In this document: positions 1 through 7,553 of the stretch, piece by piece
Layout: each line of letters starts with the position of its first letter
Position numbering within the stretch: the first letter of the stretch is position 1
NCBI GenBank assembly: GCA_014860225.1
Contig: JACZKE010000032.1
Span: 1-49,603, forward strand
Length of the DNA stretch: 49,603 nucleotides
DNA from: Desulfuromonadales bacterium
GTDB taxonomy: Bacteria; Desulfobacterota; Desulfuromonadia; Desulfuromonadales; BM103
Direction of reading: 5' to 3'
Program-made: the position numbers and the translations under genes
Notes under the pieces: model-generated
What the model saw: only the letters and a program-made list of their open reading frames with translations
Databases searched by the model: none
What the model was told of the DNA's origin: nothing

Positions 1-123
1 ACAATTCTACAGGTCTTGAGTATAACTATTTTTGAACGAATGCCCTTATTACAGGCACTTGTAGAACAGGACGACACAACCGAAACTGACAGAAACAATA
101 ACCAACTGATATTATTCAGCTAA
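1..123 (+). pseudogene. C-terminal end of an IS4-type transposase (5' part outside the window)
   Basis: Frame 1 is open from the window edge to a TAA at 121-123 and gives about 40 residues ending in QLILFS. The pattern (hydrophobic VLSITIFER, then a PLLQALVE-like stretch, an acidic linker and a terminal NQLILF) resembles the extreme C-terminus of IS4-family transposases that I know from Geobacter-like genomes. The catalytic DDE region would lie outside the window, so I cannot tell whether the element is intact. Only 28 bp separate the stop codon from the next start codon, so little room is left for an IS right end. The family call rests on the tail only. Confidence 0.55.
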
Positions 124-151
124 ACGTTGGGACACTTGTGAGGAGAAGGTA

Positions 152-937
152 ATGGAAAAAGTCCGCAACCCCATTTCAGTCGAAACGGTGAAGGTCCCCG
201 TCCAGATGGACAAGATAGCCCCTCTTGGCCGCATTGGTCTGCTTGCTTTGGCAACGGACTTCAACAGTGAGCAGGATTTGCGACGCATGCTTCCTGAAGG
301 TCTGGAGATTTTCACTAACCGAATAAAAAATGCCAACCCGACAACCATTGAAAACCTGCGGACAATGGCCGGAGACATTACCCGGGCAGCGGCAGGGATT
401 CTTCCGGAACTTGGTGTGGACGCCATGATCTATGGTTGCACCTCTGGAACGATTGCAATCGGAACGGAGAAGTTGAACGAACTGATTCATGCCGCCTGGC
501 CTGGAATCCCTACGACAAATCCGATTGTTGCGGCACAGGCGGCATTTGATGCATTTGGTGCCTCGCGGCTCTCGGTGCTTACCCCTTACATTGACGAAGT
601 GAACGAGGAAATGGCCAGGTATTTTCTGGCACAGGGGCACGATTTGTTAAACATAGCGGGGTTTGGTTTTGAAAATGATATTGAAATGACATCTATCTCG
701 CCGGAAACACTTTTACAGGCGGCTCAGGAGGTTTGTGACGAACGTGCAGATCTACTGTTTATTTCCTGCACGGCACTGAGGGCATCACTGGCTATAGAGC
801 GGATCGAACAAGCTCTTGGCAAGCCGGTTGTGACTAGCAATCAAGCCTTGTGTTGGCACGTTCTGCAGCTGCTTGGTCACGAGCTTCAGGTCCCAGGATT
901 CGGGAGCCTTTTCACGAAAGGCCTGAAGACCGGGTGA
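152..937 (+). CDS. Asp/Glu racemase superfamily protein, EutA/maleate isomerase-like
   Basis: A 261-residue cytosolic enzyme of the Asp/Glu racemase superfamily (maleate isomerase, arylmalonate decarboxylase, EutA). Both catalytic-type cysteines are present: Cys96 in YGCTSGT and Cys206 in ISCTALRA, each in the expected half of the duplicated fold. The near-terminal GKPVVTSNQALCWH stretch is also typical of the EutA branch. Members isomerise or racemise small dicarboxylates and amino acids; EutA itself belongs to ectoine catabolism, but no other ectoine gene (DoeA/EutD hydrolase, DoeB) is nearby, so the substrate is open. A strong RBS, GAGGAGAAGG, precedes ATG 152. It is followed in the same direction by a complete TRAP transporter, which suggests that it acts on the imported compound. 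Confidence 0.8.
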   Translation: MEKVRNPISVETVKVPVQMDKIAPLGRIGLLALATDFNSEQDLRRMLPEGLEIFTNRIKNANPTTIENLRTMAGDITRAAAGILPELGVDAMIYGCTSGTIAIGTEKLNELIHAAWPGIPTTNPIVAAQAAFDAFGASRLSVLTPYIDEVNEEMARYFLAQGHDLLNIAGFGFENDIEMTSISPETLLQAAQEVCDERADLLFISCTALRASLAIERIEQALGKPVVTSNQALCWHVLQLLGHELQVPGFGSLFTKGLKTG

Positions 938-1039
938 GGTTGTAACTCTGTTTGTCCGATGTGAGTACAGATTGTTCACGCGGGTAATTTTAAAACGGGA
1001 AATCGACCGTTCGGTATCCCTCAACAAAGGAGATTCGTT

Positions 1040-2089
1040 ATGTTAAAAAAATCCATTGGTTTGGCGGTTGTTCTGGTCTTACTGGTCAGCGCCGGGGTGG
1101 TTTCCGCAGGCGAATACACTGGCAAAGAGCTCAAGGCAAAGCTAACGACCGCAGATCTTGAAGGTGATTTTATCACTGTCTGGTCGAACAAGTTTTCTGA
1201 TGAGATGAAGGCCTGGTCCGACGACAAGATCGACATTGAAGTTTACCCTTATGGTTCTTTGGGCGATACCCGTGATATCGCCGAACTCACCCAACTTGGC
1301 ATCACGGAGTTCGTCGTCACTGATTATGCCTGGATCAGTTCCTTTGTCCCGGAGGCGCAGGTGCTCGGCCTACACTATCTCTGGCCGCGGGAAAGAGCCC
1401 CGGAAATTCTGGCCTGGGTCGTTGAAAACGGCAAGTTCATGGACGTGCTGGAAGCGGCTTTCCGCAGAAACGGCATGGTTCCCTTGGGCCTGGTCTGGCA
1501 GGACTGGATGTGGGTCACTTCCAAGAAGCCGATCAATTCTATGGCCGATCTAAAGGGATTGAAATTGAGGCTCATGTCCTCCAAGGTTCTGGTTGACCAG
1601 TACAGGGCTTATGGGGCCAGCCCGACACCGATGAGCTTCGGAGAAGTCTACGGCGGGCTGCAAATGGGTTTGATCGACGCCCAGATGAATCCGATCTTCG
1701 CTGATTACAGCATGAAGTTTTTTGAAGTAACCGATTACCTTGTCCAGATGTATAACGAAGCCTATCTCGGCATCCCGACTATCAACGCCAAGGTGTTTGA
1801 TTCACTCCCGGAAAATGCACAGCAGAAAATGCGTGATTTCTGGACGAAGGCGACAATTGCCTCCGCGGAGTGGATCGCCGAGCGGAATGCTGCGGATATG
1901 CAGAAAATCAAGGCTGAAAAGCCATCCATTGAATTTGTCGAGTTTGATGATGCAAAAATCGCTGAATTGAAAAAAATTGCCGAAGCGAACTATCCTAATT
2001 TTGCAAGGATCGGGGGCCCGGATGGCCAGAAAGCGCTTGATACCTTGCTGAAAGATCTAGCGGATGCAAAAAAAGCGCTGGGAATCTGA
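1040..2089 (+). CDS. TRAP transporter substrate-binding protein, DctP type
   Basis: A 349-residue periplasmic binding protein of the DctP family. Residues 1 to about 23 form a signal peptide (MLKKS, hydrophobic core, cleavage after VSAG). The mature part shows DctP features: a Y-P-Y-GSLGD motif near residue 70, the NSMADLKGLKLRLMSS region around 166-181 that holds the conserved arginine used to bind a carboxylate, and the FGEVYGGLQMGLIDAQMNP motif around 200-218. The ligand is therefore probably an organic acid or a zwitterion such as an amino acid or ectoine-like solute. RBS AAAGGAG lies at the usual distance from ATG 1040. It is followed by the small and large membrane subunits. Confidence 0.93.
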   Translation: MLKKSIGLAVVLVLLVSAGVVSAGEYTGKELKAKLTTADLEGDFITVWSNKFSDEMKAWSDDKIDIEVYPYGSLGDTRDIAELTQLGITEFVVTDYAWISSFVPEAQVLGLHYLWPRERAPEILAWVVENGKFMDVLEAAFRRNGMVPLGLVWQDWMWVTSKKPINSMADLKGLKLRLMSSKVLVDQYRAYGASPTPMSFGEVYGGLQMGLIDAQMNPIFADYSMKFFEVTDYLVQMYNEAYLGIPTINAKVFDSLPENAQQKMRDFWTKATIASAEWIAERNAADMQKIKAEKPSIEFVEFDDAKIAELKKIAEANYPNFARIGGPDGQKALDTLLKDLADAKKALGI

Positions 2090-2169
2090 GGTGAAATAGG
2101 TGTTTGCCCCGTGGCTGGCTATTCTGGTTGGGCCGCGGGGTTGACGCTTTCTTGATGAGGTCGGTTGTT

Positions 2170-2748
2170 ATGGACAAGGATAAAAGTACTTCCGGAAAAT
2201 CGTCTCTCGCAAAAATCAATCATGCGATCGGCGAGGTTATCAACTGGTTTGAAGTCGGCAGCCTGATCGTTTGCGTGACGGCACTGTCTACGCTTCTCAT
2301 CGTTAATTTTATCGCAAGGAATTTTTTTACAAGCATCTATTTCGCTGAGGAAATTTCGGAGTTCTTGGTAATTTTCACAACTTTCGTGGGGCTAAGTTAC
2401 GGGGTCCGCAAAGGAAGACACGTTAGGATGGGGGCCTTTCTCGAAATGATGAGCCCTGCCGTTGAAAAGGTCTTTATCATCATCATTTCCTTAATCAGTT
2501 GCGGGGTCATGTTCTATATGACAAACGCTTCTTATGAATACCTGATGAACAGCATCAACCGTGGACATCTGACACCGGCCCTACGTCTACCATTCTGGCT
2601 GTACTACGTCATTATCCCGGTCGGCTTTTTCATGGCCGGAGTGCAGTTCCTGCGTACCATTGTCAAGAATCTGACTGAAAAAGACACCTGGATGTCGCCA
2701 GAGCAGCAAAGTGAATACGAGGATGAAGAAATCTTTACCGGAGAATGA
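2170..2748 (+). CDS. TRAP transporter small permease, DctQ type
   Basis: The small membrane subunit of the TRAP transporter (192 residues from this start). Four hydrophobic segments lie at roughly residues 25-48, 60-75, 98-118 and 143-163. The family motif with SYGVRKGRHVRMG follows the second segment. The frame is open further upstream to 2104, but the ATGAGG at 2155-2160 gives a reasonable Shine-Dalgarno for ATG 2170, and the extra upstream residues do not look like DctQ. The charged C-terminal tail is rich in Glu and Asp. The large permease begins 3 bp after the stop. Confidence 0.88.
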   Translation: MDKDKSTSGKSSLAKINHAIGEVINWFEVGSLIVCVTALSTLLIVNFIARNFFTSIYFAEEISEFLVIFTTFVGLSYGVRKGRHVRMGAFLEMMSPAVEKVFIIIISLISCGVMFYMTNASYEYLMNSINRGHLTPALRLPFWLYYVIIPVGFFMAGVQFLRTIVKNLTEKDTWMSPEQQSEYEDEEIFTGE

Positions 2749-2751
2749 TCA

Positions 2752-4032
2752 ATGGCTCTTTTTACAATCAGCATGATAACCATGTTACTGCTCGGCTTCC
2801 CGTTTATGGTGGTGCTTCTGGGGTCGCTGATTTTGCATATCAGCATCTATATGCCAAACATGAGCTCATCATTTCTCGTGCAACAGGTTCTCACAGGGGT
2901 GACTCCCGCCGCTCTGGTTTGCGTACCAATGTTCATTCTGTCCGCAAACTTGATTACGTCCGGAAAATCAGCACAGAAGCTGATACGCATGGTGCAAACG
3001 TTTGTCGGTCACCTTCCTGGCGGGTTGCCGATAACGGCGAATGCCAGTTGTACTTTGTTCGGAGCCGTTTCCGGTTCCACGCAGGCAACGGTCGCGGCTA
3101 TAGGTGGGACCATGAGGCCTATGCTGCAAAAGGCAGGCTATCCCAGCTCTTTCAGTATTGGTCTGATCATCAATGCCAGCGATATTGCCTACATGATTCC
3201 TCCCAGCATTGGCTTTATCGTTTACGGTGTTGCAACCAGCACCTCAATCGGCAAGCTGTTCCTGGCCGGGATTCTGCCGGGAATTCTGATTTTTCTTTTA
3301 TTCTCGCTCTACTCATATTTTTATTCGAAGTCAAAAAAGATCGGCCAGCTCCCCAAGGCAAGCTGGCGGGAAAGAATTGATGCCCTCAAAGAGGGGCTGC
3401 CGGTCATGGGTTTTCCTGTTGTTATTATTGGTGGAATCTATTCCGGAATATTCAGCCCTACCGAAGCCTCGGCCGCGGCAGTGGCCTATGCCCTGATCCT
3501 GGAAGTCGTTGTCTACAGGAGCCTGACATTTCATAAGATTCACGATGCCCTGTTGCAGACCGGCGTCATTACCGGCGTGGTTTTCATTCTGGTTGGAGCC
3601 GGTCAAGCCCTGTCGTGGATGCTCAGTTTCCTGCGCATCCCGCAATCGGTCATGCCCACCCTGCTGGGGGCAGACCCGACCGCGCTCAAGGTCATCCTGG
3701 TGGTGATCATTGCCTATTTTATCGCCTGCATGTTCGTCGACCCGATTGTGGCCATCTATGTACTGAGCCCGATTTTTCAGCCCTATGTGGTCAAGGCAGG
3801 AGTCGATCCCGTCCTGCTCGGCACCCTGGTCTGTCTGCAGACGGCCATCGGTTCCGCGACGCCACCATTCGGTTGTGACATTTTCACCGCTCAGCTGATA
3901 TTTAAAAGACCGTATCTCGAGGTTATTGGACATACCCCGCCGTTTATCCTCATCTTGTTTTTCGTTACGGCGATGCTGGTTATTTTCCCGGACATCGCAC
4001 TGTTTTTACCAAATTCCGCTTTGGCAAAGTAG
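2752..4032 (+). CDS. TRAP transporter large permease, DctM type
   Basis: The large membrane subunit (426 residues, usual length), with about 12 hydrophobic segments covering the whole chain. It carries family landmarks: VCVPMFILSANLI near residue 55, GAVSGSTQATVAAIGG near 100, IPPSIGFIVYGVATSTSIGKLFLAGILPG near 145-175, and a C-terminal ATPPFGCDIF motif. It couples solute import to an ion gradient together with the DctP and DctQ proteins encoded just upstream. The RBS GGAG sits within the end of the dctQ-like gene. The stop codon is followed in the same frame by the remnant of an unrelated EamA permease. Confidence 0.94.
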   Translation: MALFTISMITMLLLGFPFMVVLLGSLILHISIYMPNMSSSFLVQQVLTGVTPAALVCVPMFILSANLITSGKSAQKLIRMVQTFVGHLPGGLPITANASCTLFGAVSGSTQATVAAIGGTMRPMLQKAGYPSSFSIGLIINASDIAYMIPPSIGFIVYGVATSTSIGKLFLAGILPGILIFLLFSLYSYFYSKSKKIGQLPKASWRERIDALKEGLPVMGFPVVIIGGIYSGIFSPTEASAAAVAYALILEVVVYRSLTFHKIHDALLQTGVITGVVFILVGAGQALSWMLSFLRIPQSVMPTLLGADPTALKVILVVIIAYFIACMFVDPIVAIYVLSPIFQPYVVKAGVDPVLLGTLVCLQTAIGSATPPFGCDIFTAQLIFKRPYLEVIGHTPPFILILFFVTAMLVIFPDIALFLPNSALAK

Positions 4033-4260
4033 GTATTCTATGCGCCCAAAGGGTCCGAAAGTACAGATTGGGCCGATATGGCGACTTTGAATTTGGCAGA
4101 GCCATTGGTCGTTGCCGTTCTAGCGGCGGTTGTTGTTGGAGAGCACCTCAAAGGCTCATCGATTATCGGGATGAGCTTACTGCTCTGCGGATTGGCTTAT
4201 CTCTCACTGAAAGTCAGACCTTCACCACAATCAGTGAGGTTCCTAGGAACAATTTTTTGA
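4033..4260 (+). pseudogene. C-terminal remnant of an EamA/DMT-family permease
   Basis: Immediately after the DctM-type stop codon the same frame is open to 4260. From ATG 4078 it encodes about 60 residues: NLAEPLVVAVLAAVVVGE, then IIGMSLLLCGLAYLSL. This matches the last two membrane helices of EamA-domain (DMT superfamily) exporters, where an E-P pair, a G-E pair and an IIG-x-x-L-x-x-x-G pattern occur in this order. A full EamA protein has about 290 residues and ten helices, so some 80 percent is missing. No RBS is seen. I read it as the scar of a deletion or insertion downstream of the TRAP operon. Confidence 0.6.
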
Positions 4261-4263
4261 GAT

Positions 4264-4761
4264 TCACTTGCTAAGATCTTTGTTTGCTGGAGTCTCTTGG
4301 TCGTCGGCGATAATGGGAATCGACAGCCCCACCTTAACGTGATCCATAACAACGCTTGTCTCAAAATGCCTGATATTCGGGTTATCGAAAAAGAATTGCC
4401 TGGTAAATCTTTCGTAATCCTTCATGTCTTTTGCGGTCAAAATCAGAATAAAGTCCGCACTTCCCGTCACGTAATAACATTGCATGACCTCATGGGTTGA
4501 TAGCATGGACTTTTTGAATCTGTCCAGGTGTTCTGGTTGCTCCCGCTCGAGAGAAACCTGAACTATCATTGTCATCCGTCGTCCAACCGATTCAGGGGAA
4601 ATCACTGCAATGTCAGCTGAAATGGTACCATTGTCGCGAAACTTTTTCAGACGCCTTTGGCATGCCGTTGGTGACAGACCCACTGCATCACTTATCTGCT
4701 CGATCGTGAGACGGTTGTTTTGTTGGATGACATTAAGGAGTTTGGCGTCAAAGGTGTCCAT
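4264..4761 (-). CDS. Lrp/AsnC family transcriptional regulator
   Basis: A 165-residue regulator. Residues 3-50 form the AsnC-type helix-turn-helix (LTIEQISDAVGLSPTACQRRLKKF), and residues about 65-145 the RAM effector-binding domain. The frame extends upstream to 4830, but the internal ATG at 4761 has an AGAAGGA Shine-Dalgarno 6 bp away and is where family members start. It is divergent from the PLP-enzyme gene at 5322 and convergent with the TRAP operon. Regulators of this type commonly sit next to amino-acid catabolic genes and bind the pathway substrate, so it is the likely local regulator of the racemase, transporter and PLP-enzyme genes (inference). Confidence 0.9.
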   Translation of the reverse strand: MDTFDAKLLNVIQQNNRLTIEQISDAVGLSPTACQRRLKKFRDNGTISADIAVISPESVGRRMTMIVQVSLEREQPEHLDRFKKSMLSTHEVMQCYYVTGSADFILILTAKDMKDYERFTRQFFFDNPNIRHFETSVVMDHVKVGLSIPIIADDQETPANKDLSK

Positions 4762-5321
4762 CGCATATTCCTTCTGGGAGTGTGAACTCCTACATGTGAG
4801 CCAAGTGAAGTCCTGAGTTTTTTCGAGCATTCCTCACGGCCTTTTAAATGTTTTGCTAAGTGCTAATAGAGGTTGTAAGTAGGAAAAAAGTAAAAAATCC
4901 TGATGGTGAAATATAACGCAAAACATGCGATTTTTGCAAAAATAAGCCTTTAAAAAAGTGTTGTTTGCAAATTTTCCCTACAATAGATGGAATATAATTC
5001 ACATCGACGATTAAAGCTTCTCCATTTTTATGCAGTCAATCCCTGCTGGTTTGACCTCATGATCGAATACCTAAGTCAGCTTTACTGAGATGTTCAAAAC
5101 TAACCAAGGGCAGGACACCATCGCTTAGCGATAATTCAAACTGGAGGGGATTTCCAGAGAAGTTCGTCCATTTATCGTAGCCTTGGTCATTAGCCGTCCT
5201 TTTTGTGACCTACGTTTCAGCTTTGACTTTGATGAGTCTCAATTCTCTGAGCTTCGTGTCGTGCTGCGCAATGCTAATAGCCTGAAAAGTACAAGTTCTC
5301 ATATACAGGAGATAATCACCA
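4762..5321. other. AT-rich divergent intergenic region between the Lrp-type gene and the PLP-enzyme gene
   Basis: 560 bp without a convincing gene. The first 250 bp are strongly AT-rich and hold two TTTGCAAA-like boxes (listed separately). Further on are a short hairpin ATCGC-TTA-GCGAT near 5120-5132 and an SD-like CTGGAGGGG near 5141 that is not followed by a start codon. The RBS of the downstream gene (CAGGAGATAATCACC) ends next to ATG 5322. The long leader could carry a cis-acting RNA, but I recognise no riboswitch family in it. Confidence 0.5.
4931..4976. promoter_or_regulatory. Candidate Lrp/AsnC operator boxes
   Basis: A perfect 14-bp palindrome ATTTTTGCAAAAAT lies at 4931-4944, and a related TTTGCAAATTTT at 4965-4976, about three helical turns apart. 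Repeated AT-rich boxes with a TTTGCAAA-like core, spaced by whole turns, are typical of Lrp-family sites. The location 170-215 bp upstream of the regulator's own start, between it and its divergent neighbour, fits autoregulation. This is motif inference only. Confidence 0.35.
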
Positions 5322-6785
5322 ATGATCGACCTGACCCTCAACGAAGAGCAAATTGCCAGAACTGTAGATTTGGTTCGCGAACGGAACATCATCATTCCCA
5401 CCTTGGCGCAACAGAAGAATCCAGACCTCATTCCAGAAAAAATTAAGAATGAATTGAAGCAAATTGGTCTTTGGGACTTCAATCCGGCCAACTTGTTTCG
5501 CATCACATGGAAAAATGAGCCGATAGAATCTGGTGGAGGCTTTGATGGAGTCAATTATATTGAAATTCCAACAGAACTTTCAGGAGTTGATGCCAAAATT
5601 GTCGCAATCGTCGGTAAATGGTTTCCCACAGGCGCACACAAGGTCGGAGCAACTTTCGGTTGTCTCGTCCCCCGACTGGTTACTGGCCAGTTTGATCCGA
5701 TCAATCAGAAAGCCGTCTGGCCCTCCACCGGTAATTTCTGTCGGGGTGGAGCCTACGATGCGGCTCTGCTTGGCTGTGAATCAATCGCAATCCTCCCTGA
5801 AGAAATGAGCAGGGAACGCTTTGACTGGCTCTCCAAAGTTGCCGGCGAGGTGATTGTCACAACAGGATGTGAGAGCAACGTTAAAGAGATTTTCGATAAA
5901 TGCTGGGAGCTGAGAGCGACCCGAGATGATATTCACATCTTCAATCAGTTCGAGGAAGCTGGAAATCACTTGTGGCACTATGAGGTGACTGGCCATGCCA
6001 TGGAAGAGGTCATTCGTGCTGTCATGCCGGAGAAGGGTCGTTTTGCGGCTTACGTTTCGCAGACCGGTTCAGGCGGAACGATTGCTGCGGGAGACTACTT
6101 GAAAGAAGTTTTCCCGAACAGCAAGATAGTCGCAAGCGAAGCGCTGCAATGTCCAACTTTACTTAATTGTGGTTATGGTGGACACCGTATAGAAGGGATT
6201 GGTGACAAGCACGTCCCGTGGATACACAACGTGAGAAATACTGACTTCGTAACGGCTATTGATGACAACGCCTGTATGAATCTGGTCCGCCTGTTCAACG
6301 AACCGGCAGGCAAAGCATATCTTGCCAAACAAGGTGTAAGCGAAGACCTAATCTTGCAGCTTGATGTTATTGGGATTTCAGGTATCGGCAATCTGCTAAG
6401 TGTCATTAAATTGGCTAAGTACTACGAGCTTACCAGTGATGACGTCGTGATGACGGTCTGTACAGATTCGATGGAAATGTACCAGACTCGCCTCAAGGAA
6501 ATGGAGAACGTTCATGGGGTATACTCTGAACTCGATGCAATCAAAGATTACAACCGGTACCTGATGGGCGAATCCCTTGCCAACATGCGTGAATTGAGCC
6601 ACCAGGACAAGCGACAGATCCATAACCTGAAATACTTTACTTGGGTAGAGCAGCAGGGCAAGGATGTCAAAGAACTGGACTCACAATGGTACGATCCTGA
6701 ATACTGGGACTGCATACATCAGCAGGGCAAGCAAATTGATCGACTGATCGAGCAATTTAACGAGCGTGTTGGTCTGCAGAAATAG
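5322..6785 (+). CDS. Fold-type II PLP-dependent enzyme (tryptophan synthase beta/cysteine synthase superfamily)
   Basis: A 487-residue cytosolic enzyme. Visible active-site elements are Lys107 in PTGAHKVGATFG (Schiff-base lysine), the substrate-binding loop STGNFCRGG at 135-143, and the glycine-rich phosphate loop SQTGSGGTIAAG at 246-257. It is longer than cysteine synthase or threonine dehydratase (300-400 residues), with an N-terminal extension of about 80 residues and a C-terminal extension of about 100. Superfamily members catalyse beta-elimination or beta-replacement on amino acids. I do not recognise the exact reaction; an ammonia-lyase acting on the compound handled by the neighbouring racemase and TRAP system is a reasonable guess. 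The RBS CAGGAGA precedes ATG 5322, and a terminator hairpin follows at 6886. Confidence 0.8.
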   Translation: MIDLTLNEEQIARTVDLVRERNIIIPTLAQQKNPDLIPEKIKNELKQIGLWDFNPANLFRITWKNEPIESGGGFDGVNYIEIPTELSGVDAKIVAIVGKWFPTGAHKVGATFGCLVPRLVTGQFDPINQKAVWPSTGNFCRGGAYDAALLGCESIAILPEEMSRERFDWLSKVAGEVIVTTGCESNVKEIFDKCWELRATRDDIHIFNQFEEAGNHLWHYEVTGHAMEEVIRAVMPEKGRFAAYVSQTGSGGTIAAGDYLKEVFPNSKIVASEALQCPTLLNCGYGGHRIEGIGDKHVPWIHNVRNTDFVTAIDDNACMNLVRLFNEPAGKAYLAKQGVSEDLILQLDVIGISGIGNLLSVIKLAKYYELTSDDVVMTVCTDSMEMYQTRLKEMENVHGVYSELDAIKDYNRYLMGESLANMRELSHQDKRQIHNLKYFTWVEQQGKDVKELDSQWYDPEYWDCIHQQGKQIDRLIEQFNERVGLQK

Positions 6786-6885
6786 AATTTTATTGTATAG
6801 AGAATCCTCCATCTCCCTTGATTTTTAGAGCCTCTGTGGGAAAGTAGCAGTAAAATATTTTAGTAGCAAAAAATCGTACAATAAG

Positions 6886-6917
6886 GCCACCTGACTGGTT
6901 ATCAGGTGGCTTTTGTT
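6886..6917 (+). terminator. Rho-independent terminator of the PLP-enzyme gene
   Basis: A perfect 9-bp stem GCCACCTGA / TCAGGTGGC (6886-6894 and 6902-6910) with a 7-nt loop is followed by TTTTGTT on the plus strand. It lies 100 bp after the PLP-enzyme stop and 16 bp from the convergent ATPase operon end. The minus-strand side has only a weak T-tract (CTTATTG), so it may also serve that operon less efficiently. Confidence 0.8.
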
Positions 6918-6932
6918 ATGGGCTATTCAAAA

Positions 6933-7553
6933 CTACCTGGCCGCATAACCCTTGAAACGCTTCAGCCGGAAATAGGTCTCCCGCTCCCGCTCCGCCAGAT
7001 ATTGGCTCATGGCATGAATCGCTACATTCAGTTCCGGTGTGATCCGTTCTTCGAGAATGCGGATGCGCCGGGTCAGGCGCACCAGCTCCTCGGCCAGGCG
7101 GCGGAACTTCCCCTCGAAATTCGCCAACGACAGCATCTCCTCGACAATGCCCTCGAATTCCTCGATCGCTTCATCAAGCCAGGGTGAACTGCCGTGCACG
7201 TCGTAGGGTCGCTCTTCAAAGCTGCGCGCTACGGTCTCGTGCATGGTCAGGTCGCGGAAGCGCAGGCCGAGCAGGTTCCCTTCGGCAATCTCCACTGCGA
7301 TCTTGCGGCGATTGATAGCTGCCAGGGCATTGATCGCCACTGAACTTTCGCGGGCTTTACTGATCTGTAAAGCGTCGATGGCCCGTGCATAGGCCTGACT
7401 GACCTCTTCGCGAGACTGCATCAGCGGCCGCGTGATCTTGAGGAACTCCTTGATCAGCGCCTGCCGCCGACCTTTCAGTATGGTCGTGCAGTTAACCACC
7501 GCATGCAGACGATCCTTGAGCAGCAGCAAATTGGTGCGGGTTGGCTGGATCAT
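6933..7553 (-). CDS. ntpD: V/A-type ATPase subunit D (central stalk)
   Basis: A 206-residue, almost fully alpha-helical protein. Its N-terminus (PTRTNLLLLKDRLHAVVNCTTILKGRRQALIKE) and C-terminal helix match subunit D, the rotating central shaft inside the A3B3 head. The start ATG 7553 overlaps the stop of the subunit B gene (ATGA). It is the last gene of the nine-gene operon, as in the Enterococcus ntp core order. Confidence 0.93.
   Translation of the reverse strand: MIQPTRTNLLLLKDRLHAVVNCTTILKGRRQALIKEFLKITRPLMQSREEVSQAYARAIDALQISKARESSVAINALAAINRRKIAVEIAEGNLLGLRFRDLTMHETVARSFEERPYDVHGSSPWLDEAIEEFEGIVEEMLSLANFEGKFRRLAEELVRLTRRIRILEERITPELNVAIHAMSQYLAERERETYFRLKRFKGYAAR

Noticed and set aside
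2745-3380. A 211-codon plus-strand frame overlapping dctM
   Set aside because: It is the shifted frame of the DctM-type gene, which has all family motifs and an RBS.
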